Positions 13,410 to 22,870 of a stretch of 29,528 nt of DNA are shown one piece after another (position 1 is the first letter of the stretch; every line of letters begins with the position of its first letter). Position numbers and translations under genes: made by a program. The DNA comes from JBKHJZ01 sp046537875 (GTDB lineage: Bacteria > Actinomycetota > Acidimicrobiia > Acidimicrobiales > VFJN01). The stretch is from contig JBKHJZ010000025.1 in NCBI GenBank assembly GCA_046537875.1, forward strand, positions 1 through 29,528, written 5' to 3'. The notes under the pieces were generated by a model. It was not told the origin of the DNA. It searched no databases and worked only from the letters and a program-made list of their open reading frames with translations.

Positions 13410-14456
13410 TCAGCGGGCGACGATGCCGCCGCCCACCACCTCGTCGCCCTCGTAGAGGACGACCGACTGCCCGCGGGCCACCCGGCGCTGCGGCGTCGCG
13501 AACCGCACGATCGCTTGGTCGCCGGCCGGCACGACCGTTGCCGGCCGGGGTGCACCGTGCGCCGCGCACTGCGCCGCGAGCGTCGCACCGGCCGCCGGCG
13601 GCCTACCCGCCCAGTTGACCCGGCCGAGCACCGCCTCGTCGGCCAGCAGGTCACTCCGGTCGCCCACCCGCACCGTCGCCCCCGGCACGTCGACGTCGAC
13701 CACGTACCGGGGCGCGCCGCCACCCGCGAGCCCGAGGCCCCGGCGCTGCCCGATGGTGACCAGCTCGACGGCCGGGACCGTCCCCACCTCGTCCCCGGAC
13801 CGGTCGACGACCCGGCCCTGCCGCAGAGCCATGCGACGGCCGAGGAACCCACCCCGGCCGCTGGTCGACGTGACGAAGCAGACGTCCTGGCTCTCCGGCT
13901 TGTCCGCCGTCCGCAGGCCCAGGCGCCCGGCCTCGGTACGGACTGCGTCCTTCGTCAGCTCGCCCACCGGCAGCAGGGCCCGGGCCAGCTCGCGCTGGCC
14001 GAGGACGTACAGCACGTAGCTCTGGTCCTTGGCCGCATCGGCGCCGCGCGCCACCCGCCTGGTGCCGTCGGGCCGGGTGACGACCCGGGCGTGATGCCCC
14101 GTCGCCAGCGCATCGAAGCCGACGGCCAGGGCCCGCCGGAGCAGCCGGTCGAACTTGAGGTGGCGGTTGCACTCGATGCACGGGTTCGGGGTGGCCCCGC
14201 GCCGGTGGGCGTCGACGTACGGCCCGACCACCCGCCGCTCGAAGTCGTCGGTGAACGACCACACGTGGTGCGCGATGCCCAACTGCTGGGCGACCCTGCG
14301 GGCGTCGTCGACGTCGCTCACCGAGCAGCACCCCGAGTCGGACTCGCCGCCCCACAGCTTCAGCGTCACGCCTACCACCTCGTGGCCGGCCTCGATCAGC
14401 CGCGCCGCTGCGACCGACGAGTCGACCCCGCCGGAGAGGGCGGCGCACACCTTCAC
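13410..14456 (-). CDS. mnmA: tRNA-uridine 2-sulfurtransferase MnmA
   Basis: 348 aa. MnmA adds sulfur at C2 of the wobble uridine of Lys, Glu and Gln tRNAs using ATP. The PP-loop SGGVDSS is at residues 8-14, the catalytic cysteine is in NPCIECNRHLKF (Cys96), and the second reactive cysteine is in ESQDVCFV (Cys193), as expected for the sulfur relay. The family motif TGHHARV and the C-terminal beta-barrel (VARGQSVVLYEGDEVVGGGI) are present. GTG 14456 overlaps the iscS stop (GTGA), coupling it to its sulfur donor, as these genes neighbour each other in other actinobacteria. Confidence 0.96.
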   Translation of the reverse strand: MKVCAALSGGVDSSVAAARLIEAGHEVVGVTLKLWGGESDSGCCSVSDVDDARRVAQQLGIAHHVWSFTDDFERRVVGPYVDAHRRGATPNPCIECNRHLKFDRLLRRALAVGFDALATGHHARVVTRPDGTRRVARGADAAKDQSYVLYVLGQRELARALLPVGELTKDAVRTEAGRLGLRTADKPESQDVCFVTSTSGRGGFLGRRMALRQGRVVDRSGDEVGTVPAVELVTIGQRRGLGLAGGGAPRYVVDVDVPGATVRVGDRSDLLADEAVLGRVNWAGRPPAAGATLAAQCAAHGAPRPATVVPAGDQAIVRFATPQRRVARGQSVVLYEGDEVVGGGIVAR

Positions 14457-15634
14457 GCGGCCGCCCCCCGCAGGCGCGCCACCGCGGCCGGGATCGCGTC
14501 GAGCGCGGCGTCGACGTCGGCGTCGGTGGTGGTCCATCCCAGCGAGAGCCGCAGCGAGCCCCGCGCCTCGCCGGCCGGCACGCCCATCGCCGCCAGCACG
14601 TGCGACGCCTGCTGCGCGCCGCTGGCGCACGCCGATGCCGCCGACGCGCACACGCCGGCCTGGTCGAGGAGGAACAGCAGCGCCTCGCTCTCGACCCCGG
14701 GGACGCAGAGGTGCAGCGTGCCCGGGAGGCGCTCCACGGGGTCGCCCGCGACGGGCCGGCGGCGGACCGTGTCGACGGCGCCCGGGACGGCGCGGAGCAG
14801 CCCGGCGGCCAGGCGGTCACGCAGCCCGGTGATCCGCCCGACCTCCGCCTCGCGCTGCACCCGGGCGGCGGTGAGCGCCGCCGCGAAGCCCACGATGCCC
14901 GCGACGTTGTGGGTGCCGCTCCGGAGCTCCCGCTCCTGGCCGCCGCCCAGCGCCCGGGGGGCGAGCGCCGTCCCCTGCCGGACCACGAGCGCGCCGACCC
15001 CCTGCGGGCCGCCCAGCTTGTGGGCGCTGACCGACACCAGGTCGGCGTCGGCGGCGACGACGGCCAGGTCGAGCCACGGTGCCGCCTGGACGGCGTCGGT
15101 GTGCACCACCGCGCCGGGTGACCGGCTCCGCACCACCTCGGCCGCCGCGGCGACCGGCTGCACGGTGCCGACCTCGTTGTTCGCGGCCATGACGGAGACC
15201 AGCGACGTGTCCGGCCCCACGGCGTCGCCGAGCGCCTCGAGGTCGATGCGGCCCGCGGGATCGACCGGCACGTGCCGGCCCCCGACCTGGGCCACGGGCG
15301 CCAGCACGGCCTCGTGCTCGATGGCGCTGCACAGCACCGGCCCTGGCCGGGCCGCGTGCGCCCCGAGCACGGCGAGGTTGTCGGCCTCGGTGCCGCCGCC
15401 CGTGAAGATCACCTCGCCCGGACGGCACCCCAAGCCCTCGGCGACCGCGTCGCGCGCCTCGTCGATCGCCCGCCGCGCGGCGCGGGCCACCCGGTGCGCG
15501 CCCGACGGGTTGCCGTAGCGGCCACCCAGCCAGTCGAGCATCGCGGCGCGGGCCTCGGGGCGCAGCGGGGCGCTGGCGGCATGATCCAGGTAGACCTCGG
15601 TGTCGCCCCCGGAGGGTGTGATGGACTGCGGCAC
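14453..15634 (-). CDS. iscS: Cysteine desulfurase (NifS/IscS family)
   Basis: 393 aa from GTG 15634. This PLP enzyme takes sulfur from cysteine and passes it on as persulfide. Features: VYLDHAASAPLRPEA at the start, SAIEHEAVL with PLP-stacking His107, TDAVQA with Asp180, Schiff-base Lys206 in SAHKLGGPQG, and catalytic Cys336 in SACASGAQQASHVL. It overlaps mnmA, so tRNA thiolation is the likely main role, though iron-sulfur assembly is possible. The ORF is open far upstream on the minus strand; 15634 is chosen because the conserved N-terminus begins there and GAGACT, a weak -10, ends 6 nt before it. Confidence 0.95.
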   Translation of the reverse strand: MPQSITPSGGDTEVYLDHAASAPLRPEARAAMLDWLGGRYGNPSGAHRVARAARRAIDEARDAVAEGLGCRPGEVIFTGGGTEADNLAVLGAHAARPGPVLCSAIEHEAVLAPVAQVGGRHVPVDPAGRIDLEALGDAVGPDTSLVSVMAANNEVGTVQPVAAAAEVVRSRSPGAVVHTDAVQAAPWLDLAVVAADADLVSVSAHKLGGPQGVGALVVRQGTALAPRALGGGQERELRSGTHNVAGIVGFAAALTAARVQREAEVGRITGLRDRLAAGLLRAVPGAVDTVRRRPVAGDPVERLPGTLHLCVPGVESEALLFLLDQAGVCASAASACASGAQQASHVLAAMGVPAGEARGSLRLSLGWTTTDADVDAALDAIPAAVARLRGAAA

Positions 15635-15679
15635 CGGCCCAGTCTCGCAGCCCGGCGGCCGTTCGCCGCGCGGTTGGCC

Positions 15680-15691
15680 GCACGATCGTGC
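15680..15691. promoter_or_regulatory. 12-bp perfect palindrome between iscS and the SIP-family gene
   Basis: GCACGATCGTGC lies in the 174-bp divergent gap, 45 bp before iscS and 117 bp before the SIP-family gene. It is a possible operator for either. It does not resemble the IdeR/DtxR iron box I know. Confidence 0.35.
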
Positions 15692-15808
15692 ACCACACCC
15701 GCGACGGGGACCGGGTGCGGCGGGCGACGGTGCTTCGGGCGCCGACGAGTCCTCCCTGGGTGGAGCGTGACCTCGCCCCTGACGCCGGCGGATGCGAGCC
15801 TGGTCGGC

Positions 15809-16606
15809 ATGAGCACCCCCGAGCGGCGCACCGTCCCGACGCGTGTCCGGCGCGAACCCCCGCGGTTCCGGCGGGTGGCGGTCCGCCGCGTCGAGCACCT
15901 GAGCCCCCGCCTGATCCGCGTCACGCTGGCGGGCGCCGAGCTCGACGGGTTCGCGGTCGAGGAGCCCGCCGCCAGCGTGCGCCTGCTGCTGCCCCCGCCC
16001 GGCACCACGGAGCTGGTGATGCCGACCTGGACCGGCAACGAGTTCCTGATGCCCGACGGGTCGAGGCCCACCATCCGCACCTTCACGCCCCGCCGCACCG
16101 ACCCCACCGCGCGCGAGCTCGACATCGACATCGTCGTCCACGGTGGAGGTGTCGCCTCGACGTGGGCCGGTGCCGCCCACCCGGGCGACGAGGCGGCGAT
16201 CTCGGGGCCCGGCCGCGGGTACGCCGTCGATCCGGACGCCCCCGCGTTCCTCCTGGCCGGCGACGAGACGGCCATCCCCGCGATGAGCCAGCTGCTCGAG
16301 GTGCTGCCGGCCGGGACCCCGGTGGAGGTGCACGTCGAGGTCGCAGACCCGCGCGCCCGGCTCCCGCTGCCCGACCACCCGCGGGCCACCGTGTCGTGGC
16401 ACGACCTCGCCCCGGGCGCCCCGCCGGGCGACGCACTGCTCGACGCCGTCCGCGGGGCCGCCGTCGACCCCGGCACCAGGGTGTGGGTGGCCGGCGAGGC
16501 CGCGGCCGTGCAGCGCATCCGCCGCCACCTGTTCGACGACCGCGGGCTGCCCCGCTCGCAGACGACGGTGCGCGGCTACTGGAAGCGGGGCCGCGCGGGC
16601 GACTGA
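15809..16606 (+). CDS. Siderophore-interacting protein family FAD/NAD(P)H reductase
   Basis: 265 aa. It matches the SIP/ViuB ferric-siderophore reductase family: FAD-binding barrel with RVAVRRVEHLSPRLIRVTLA, the flavin motif RPTIRTFTPRR (about 89-99), the SIP NAD domain opening FLLAGDETAIPAMSQLLEVL, and the signature end TTVRGYWKRG. These enzymes release iron by reducing siderophore-bound Fe(III) in the cytoplasm. No siderophore transport genes are nearby. It is divergent from iscS, so a shared iron/sulfur role is possible but unproven. ATG 15809 is chosen from the family N-terminus. A 6-codon ORF (15792-15812) ends over the start by ATGA overlap. Confidence 0.9.
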   Translation: MSTPERRTVPTRVRREPPRFRRVAVRRVEHLSPRLIRVTLAGAELDGFAVEEPAASVRLLLPPPGTTELVMPTWTGNEFLMPDGSRPTIRTFTPRRTDPTARELDIDIVVHGGGVASTWAGAAHPGDEAAISGPGRGYAVDPDAPAFLLAGDETAIPAMSQLLEVLPAGTPVEVHVEVADPRARLPLPDHPRATVSWHDLAPGAPPGDALLDAVRGAAVDPGTRVWVAGEAAAVQRIRRHLFDDRGLPRSQTTVRGYWKRGRAGD

Positions 16607-16626
16607 TCTCCGGCGAGCCCGGGTGC

Positions 16627-17592
16627 TCAGCGGCGACCGCCGCCCGGTGGTGGCGGCGATGGCGGCGCCGGCGGGGGCCGCTGGGGTGGAGGAGGCCACG
16701 CGCCCGGAGCCGGCCCGCCGGGAGGCGGCGCACCCCGCGGAGACCGGTACGCGGGTGGCGGAGACCCGTACGCGGGTGACGGCGGCGGTGGTGGCGGGGG
16801 CGGGGGCGGCGCGGCAGAGTAGGGCTGTCGTGGCGGAGCGGGGGCGTGCGTGTGCTGCCACACGGCGGCGACGCACGCGAGGAACGCCTGGGGGTGCACC
16901 GATCGGGGGACACGGTGACCCATGCGAGCCGCCACGGGGCCGGCAAGCCGGGCGGCGAGGTGGTCCCGGGCCGCCTGCGTCAACTCGGGCACGCGCAGCA
17001 GGTACGAGCGGATCAGGCCGTACACGTCCGCGTCGAGGGCCCGGACGTCGAGCGACTGCGCGTAGGCCTCGAGTCCCCACGGGGGAGCGAACCACGCCGG
17101 GGCAGCCCCGTGACCCACCGATCGCTCCCGCACCACGAACGTCCCCGCGGCCATGTCGCCCAGCCGCTGGTCGCGGCGCGAGAGCAGCACGGCCACGATC
17201 GCCACCACCCCGAACGGGATCAGCAGGAAGTCGACGAAGCCCATGGCCGCCCGCAGGAGCGTCTGCTGGAACCGCACCGGGGTGCCGTCGGCCGACACCA
17301 CCCGCAGCCCCAGCGCCGCCTTGCCCGGTGTCCGCCCGTCCATGAGCGACTCGAACCCGGCGAACCAGGCGACCACGAGCAGCACGCTCGCGAGCACGTA
17401 GACGATCGCGCTGCCGACGCCCCCGAGCTGGTCGGCCACGGCGACCATCGCGAGGAGCACCACCAGCCAGACCAGTCCCAGCGCGAGCAGGTCGATCAGC
17501 GCCGCCAGGGTGCGCGAGGCCACACCCGCCCGCTCCACGTCGAGCACCACGGCCTCGGGCGTGACGATCGACGGCGACGCGGGGTCGGACAC
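16627..17592 (-). CDS. RDD family membrane protein with Pro-rich tail
   Basis: 321 aa from GTG 17592. The RDD domain (about 15-150) has the family landmarks GVASRTLAALIDLLALGLVW, FESLMDGRTPGKAALGLRVV and RRDQRLGDMAAGTFVVRE with three or four transmembrane helices. The following 90 residues (WGLEAYAQSLDVRALDADVY onward) form a helical cytoplasmic domain, and the last 75 are Pro-rich with a run of ten prolines. RDD proteins are poorly understood; some act as ion antiporters. The start is fixed by TACGGT on the minus strand (17605-17600), 7 nt before GTG 17592, which rules out GTG 17601. It neighbours SpoIIM and DUF58 genes, a recurrent grouping. Confidence 0.9.
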   Translation of the reverse strand: MSDPASPSIVTPEAVVLDVERAGVASRTLAALIDLLALGLVWLVVLLAMVAVADQLGGVGSAIVYVLASVLLVVAWFAGFESLMDGRTPGKAALGLRVVSADGTPVRFQQTLLRAAMGFVDFLLIPFGVVAIVAVLLSRRDQRLGDMAAGTFVVRERSVGHGAAPAWFAPPWGLEAYAQSLDVRALDADVYGLIRSYLLRVPELTQAARDHLAARLAGPVAARMGHRVPRSVHPQAFLACVAAVWQHTHAPAPPRQPYSAAPPPPPPPPPPSPAYGSPPPAYRSPRGAPPPGGPAPGAWPPPPQRPPPAPPSPPPPGGGRR

Positions 17593-17599
17593 GGTGGGC

Positions 17600-17625
17600 A
17601 CCGTAGTGGCCTCGCGGGCTACGGT
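17600..17625. promoter_or_regulatory. Interlocked divergent leaderless promoters
   Basis: TACGGT on the minus strand (17605-17600) serves the RDD gene and TACGGT on the plus strand (17620-17625) serves the SpoIIM gene; start codons lie 7 and 10 nt beyond. With 17-bp spacers the -35 of each would fall on the -10 of the other, so the two promoters could not be occupied together. Confidence 0.5.
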
Positions 17626-17635
17626 TCGGCTGGCC

Positions 17636-18670
17636 GTGGACATCGACCGCTTCATCGCCCGCAACGCCGCCACGTGGGACCGGCTCGACCAACTGACCAC
17701 CCGGTTCGGCGGCCGGGCCGGGGGCCCGACGGCCGCCGAGGTGGACGAGCTGGTGCAGCTCTACCAGCGGGTGTCGTCCCATCTCTCGCACGCGCGCGTC
17801 GCCTACCGGGACCCGGCGCTCGTCGGGCGGCTCACCCGCCTGGTGGCGCGCGCCAACGGCGTCGTCTACCGCCGGCGCACCCGGAGCGGCCGGGCGATCG
17901 GACAGTTCTTCGCCTGGCGGTTCCCCGCCGCGGTGTGGCAGAGCGGTCGGTTCGTCCTCGCCAGCGCCGCCCTGTTCCTGCTGCCCGCACTGGCCATGGG
18001 GACGTGGGTGTCCACGAGCGACGCCGCGCGCGACGCCGCCATGCCCGAGGAGGTCAGGACCGCCTACCTGACCGAGGACTTCGAGGCGTACTACTCCTCG
18101 CAGCCAGCCTCCGCGTTCGCCACCCAGGTGACCGTGAACAACATCCAGGTCGCGCTCCTCGCCTTCGCGGGAGGGGTGCTGCTGTGCGTGCCCACCGGGT
18201 TCCTGCTCGTGTTCAACGGCCTGAACCTCGGCGGGGCCGGAGGCCTGTTCGCGGAGGCGGGCGAGCTCGGCAAGTTCTTCGGCCTGATCCTTCCCCACGG
18301 CCTGCTCGAGCTGACCGCGGTGGTGGTCGCCGGCGCGGCCGGGCTGCGCCTCGGGTGGGCCGTCATCGCCCCGGGCGACCGACCGCGGGGCGAGGCGCTC
18401 GGGGCCGAGGCCCGGCGGGCCGGCGTGATCGCGACCGGCCTGGTGCTGGCGTTCACCGTGGCGGGCCTCATCGAGGGCTTCATCACCGGGCGGGGCGTGC
18501 CCACGGGCCTCCGCGTCGCGGTGGGGGTGGCCGCCGAGGCGCTCTTCGTCACCTGGGTGGTGGTGCAGGGCCGCGCCGCGACCAGCCGGGGCGTCACCGG
18601 CGACATCGGCGAGCTGGACCGGGGCTGGGACGAGCTCGCCCGGGCACGGCAGCGGGCCTGGGCCGGGTGA
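17636..18670 (+). CDS. Stage II sporulation protein M (SpoIIM/DUF95) family membrane protein
   Basis: 344 aa from GTG 17636. The N-terminal 90 residues are helical and cytoplasmic (VDIDRFIARNAATWDRLDQL), typical of actinobacterial SpoIIM-like proteins. The membrane domain follows with segments near 104-124, 165-195, 215-240, 265-290 and 305-320; NNIQVALLAFAGGVLLCVPT and GLILPHGLLELTAVVVAGAA match the DUF95 core. In Bacillus SpoIIM helps peptidoglycan remodelling during engulfment; in non-sporulating actinobacteria the role is unknown. The start is supported by TACGGT 10 nt upstream. It ends 10 bp before the convergent DUF58 gene. Confidence 0.9.
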   Translation: MDIDRFIARNAATWDRLDQLTTRFGGRAGGPTAAEVDELVQLYQRVSSHLSHARVAYRDPALVGRLTRLVARANGVVYRRRTRSGRAIGQFFAWRFPAAVWQSGRFVLASAALFLLPALAMGTWVSTSDAARDAAMPEEVRTAYLTEDFEAYYSSQPASAFATQVTVNNIQVALLAFAGGVLLCVPTGFLLVFNGLNLGGAGGLFAEAGELGKFFGLILPHGLLELTAVVVAGAAGLRLGWAVIAPGDRPRGEALGAEARRAGVIATGLVLAFTVAGLIEGFITGRGVPTGLRVAVGVAAEALFVTWVVVQGRAATSRGVTGDIGELDRGWDELARARQRAWAG

Positions 18671-18680
18671 CCCGCCCGGT

Positions 18681-19987
18681 TCAGAGGCGACCGGTGGCCT
18701 TCGCCCGCAGGTAGGCGTCGGCGAGCTCGGGCGCCAGCCGTCCCGGCGCCGCGTCGACGACCGTCGCCCCCAGCCCCCGGAGCCGGGCCACCGTTCGCCG
18801 CCGCTGCTCCAGCGCACCCAGGGCGGCGGCCCGGCGGAAGGTGCCGGGCGCGTCCGCGACCGGCGCGGCCGACCACCGGGCCACGTCGGGGTCCTGCACG
18901 CCGGCCACCAGCACCAGGTGCTCGTTCAGCAACGGCAGGGCGGGCAGGAGCCACTCCTCCGCCGCCGGCGCCACCAGGTCGGTCAGCAGGACGAGCAGGA
19001 CGCGACGGCGGAACCGGGCGAGCGTCTCGGTGAACGCCCCGGCGTAGTCGCTCTCGACCAGCACGGGCTCGAGGTCGTAGAGGGCGTCGGTCACGGCGCC
19101 GAGCTGGCGCATCCCCGTGCCCGGGGGCACCACCGCCCGCACCCGCCGGTCGAACGCCACCACCCCGCACCGGTCGCCCAGCCCGCCGGTGAGGGCGGTG
19201 AGCATCAGCGCCGCGTCGATCGCGTGCTCCACCCGGGGGACCCCGTCCACCCGGCCCGCCATCGTGCGGCCGGTGTCGAGCAGGGCCAGCACGGTCTGGT
19301 TCCGCTCGGCCCGGTAGGTGCGCACGATCGGCCGGCCGGCCCGGGCGGTGGCCGCCCAGTCGACGTGACGGAACTCGTCGTCGACCGAGTAGTCGCGGAG
19401 CTGCTCGAACTCGGTGCCGCCACCGTGGGCGCGCACCGAGCGCAGCCCGACCTCGAGGATGCGGGCCCGCCGGATGCGAAGCTCCGCCTCCTCCTTCGAC
19501 CGGAAGGAGGGCAGCACGCGCAACACCCCCGGCACGCGCTGGGTGCGCTGCCGCGCCGCCAGCCCCAGCGGGCCGTCGACGCGGACGACCACGGTCGTGG
19601 GCGCGAAGCGCCCGCGCCGCGCCGGGCGCAGCTGGGCGGTGGCCGTCAGCACGCCCTCGGCGGCCACCGTGGCCACCACGCGCCGGGTGGTCGGCCGGAG
19701 CGACGGCGCGAGCTCGTCCGCCAGCCCCACCCGCACCGGCCGCCGCCGTGGGTTGCGCACCGTCCAGGTGACCTCGCCGCTCTGGCCGAGCGTGATGGCC
19801 GGCGGCATGTCCCGCGCCACCGTGAGGTCGCCGGGGCGCGGCGCCAGCGCGGTATCGAGCGCCACCAGCAGGAGCAGCGAGCCGTTCACCACCAACAACC
19901 AGCTCAGGCCGCCCCCGGGGATCACCAGCGCGACCAGCGCGCCGAGTCCGGCCACCGCGGCCAGTCGGCGGGTGGGGACGACCGGCA

Positions 19988-19988
<1 letters not shown>
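18681..19988 (-). CDS. DUF58 protein, MoxR partner
   Basis: 435 aa. Two N-terminal membrane segments (about 8-45) precede a beta domain and the DUF58 core GTEFEQLRDYSVDDEFRHVD, then WAATARAGRPIVRTYRAERN. The following vWA-like region has LLDTGRTM where vWA domains have DxSxS, so metal binding there may be altered. DUF58 proteins are encoded next to MoxR ATPases and are thought to work as their adaptors or clients. Start ATG 19988 overlaps the MoxR stop by 1 nt (TGATG), so translation is coupled. It is the last gene of a five-gene minus-strand operon. Confidence 0.93.
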
Positions 19989-20957
<969 letters not shown>

Positions 20958-20965
<8 letters not shown>

Positions 20966-22151
20966 GATCGAGAACCTCCTCACGTACGAGATCGATGGTG
21001 CGGGCCGCCTCGACCAGCCCCGCGTCGTCGGCGGGCACCGGACCGTCGAGCGCAGCGAGCACCCGCTGCGGATCGACTCCGATGCGCTCGGCGGCCACGG
21101 TGGCCAGCTCGGCCGGTGGTGTCGTCGCCGCCACGCCCAGGTGCTCAGCCAGCCTGCGGTGCAGGTCGGCCCGCAGCGTTGCGACCGCGTGCGGGTGGGC
21201 GCCGGTCTGGTCGAGCAGCACACCTGTGGCGGCGACCAGCTCGGATGCCGCCACCGCCACGGGGCGGGCCTCGGCCACGGGCGCGCCCAGCCGCCGCGCC
21301 CGCCACACGGCGTAGAGCACGAAGGCGATGCCGAGCTGGACCAGCAAGCGCACGACGCCCGCGGGCACCAGGCCGAGGAGGCTGTCGCCGGACGTGTCTC
21401 CGGCGGCGCCCGCCAGCGGCCCCGGCTCGAGGACCAGCAGGTCGGTTCCGGCCCGGGGTGCCACCAGGGCCGCCGCCACCGCGGCGTTGGCGCCGACACC
21501 GAGCGCCGCGTTCACGAACATGCCCGCCCCGCCCACCGACACGACCGTGCCACGTCCCGAGCTCTCGGCCACCAGGTAGGCGCCGCCACGTCCGGGTCCG
21601 GTGCCGAGGAGGTCGCCCGCCGGGCCGAGCTCGAGGCACACATCGGCGCCGGGCGGGGCGTCGTACAGCACACCGCCGTGGAGGGGCGCCGCGCGGCCGA
21701 CATCGATGCCGTCGAGCGCGGCGATGCCGCAGGGCGCAGAACGCCCGAAGGTCTCCGTCCCGTCCCCGGCGACCTCGCCCGCCATGGGGGGCGCGAACCG
21801 GGACGCCGGGTCGAGCACCACCAGCGTCCCGCCGCGGTCGACCCAGCGGTCGAGGTCAACAGCCGACCCGCCGCCCAGGACGTCGTCGAGCAGCAGCACC
21901 ACATCGGTGCCCGGGCCGGCCGGACCGTCACCGGCTGGTCCACCCACCGGAACCCGGTCGGCGATCGTCACCTCCGCGCCGAGCCCGTGCGCCACGTCCA
22001 CCAGCGCGCTGGTCCCGAGGCGCTCGTGCGAACGGGGATCGAGCGCGCGATCACCGTCATCCGCACCGGCGAGGGCCAGCACCCCGACCACCAGCACCAC
22101 CGCGAGCGCGAGGATGCCCCAGACCGCACCGGTGGACCGGGTCCGGCTCAC
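20958..22151 (-). CDS. DUF4350 domain membrane protein
   Basis: 397 aa from GTG 22151. A transmembrane segment near residues 10-29 (GILALAVVLVVGVLALAGAD) is followed by an extracytoplasmic alpha/beta domain with TDVVLLLDDVLGGGSAVDLD and RGGTLVVLDPASRF, typical of DUF4350 and related to glutamine-amidotransferase-like folds. A second transmembrane segment (about 267-288, VRLLVQLGIAFVLYAVWRAR) leads to a cytoplasmic helical tail. Function unknown; the family is found with MoxR and DUF4129. The start overlaps the DUF4129 stop (GTGA) and the end overlaps MoxR. Confidence 0.88.
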
Positions 22152-22870
22152 GACGCCACGCTCTCCCGGGCCCGCCCGCCGGTCGACGCTCCCGCCGGCT
22201 CCGGTCCCTGCTCCCGGGCGAGGGAGCGCACCTCGTCCGCGAGCCGGGCCAGGCGATCGACCTCGGCGCGGTCAGCGGGAGCACCCCCGTACCAGGTGGC
22301 CTCGAACAGCTCGGTCGCGGCGCCGAACGGACCCGCCGCTGGGGGGCGGTTGGCCGCCAGCTCGCCGGCGAGCTCGCCCGCGGTGCGGTCGGCCAGGTCG
22401 CCGAGCGCCCCAGCCGCAGCGAGCTCCACGACCAGGGCCCGGTAGCCGCAGCGGAGCGCGTCACGCCACCGTCCCTCGGCCCGGGCCGCCTCCGCGGCCG
22501 CCGCCCAGTCGACCGTCGCGTCGCCGCTCTGGACGACCACCCGGCCATCCCACCCCCGGGCAGGACCGCTGCGCGCCAGCCGCCTCCTGTAGCGCCAGAC
22601 AAGCAGGGCGGCCAGCGCGACGACGGAGGCCAGGACCGCCCAGGCCACCCAGCCGGGCAGGCTCCCACCGCCGCCGAGCCCCGACAGCGTGTCGCCGATC
22701 CGGTCGTCCACCCACTCCACGGCCCGCTCGATCGGGCCGTCGGCCGGCTCGTCCCACCGGTACTCGGGGCGCGACAGCACCTCGTCGGCGAGCTGACGGG
22801 CCCGCTCGGGGTCGTGCTCGGGCTCGGGGAGCTCGGCCGGCCCGGTCCGGCCGGCAGCGTCACCCAGCAC
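22148..22870 (-). CDS. DUF4129 domain protein
   Basis: 240 aa from GTG 22870. An N-terminal helix with ARQLADEVLSRPEYRW, one transmembrane segment (about 76-95, GWVAWAVLASVVALAALLVW) and a cytoplasmic DUF4129 domain (AAAAEAARAEGRWRDALRCG, then ALVVELAAAG and DRTAGELAGEL) match the family. DUF4129 resembles the C-terminal segment of bacterial transglutaminase-like membrane proteins found in MoxR loci; its role is unknown. GTG 22870 is the first start after the previous gene ends, giving an 11-nt overlap and the normal family N-terminus. Confidence 0.87.
   Translation of the reverse strand: MLGDAAGRTGPAELPEPEHDPERARQLADEVLSRPEYRWDEPADGPIERAVEWVDDRIGDTLSGLGGGGSLPGWVAWAVLASVVALAALLVWRYRRRLARSGPARGWDGRVVVQSGDATVDWAAAAEAARAEGRWRDALRCGYRALVVELAAAGALGDLADRTAGELAGELAANRPPAAGPFGAATELFEATWYGGAPADRAEVDRLARLADEVRSLAREQGPEPAGASTGGRARESVAS

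Noticed and set aside
15635..18817. Upstream extension of the cysteine desulfurase frame
   Set aside because: The frame is open by chance; the extension runs antisense to the SIP-family and SpoIIM genes and through the RDD gene, and the IscS N-terminus starts at 15634.
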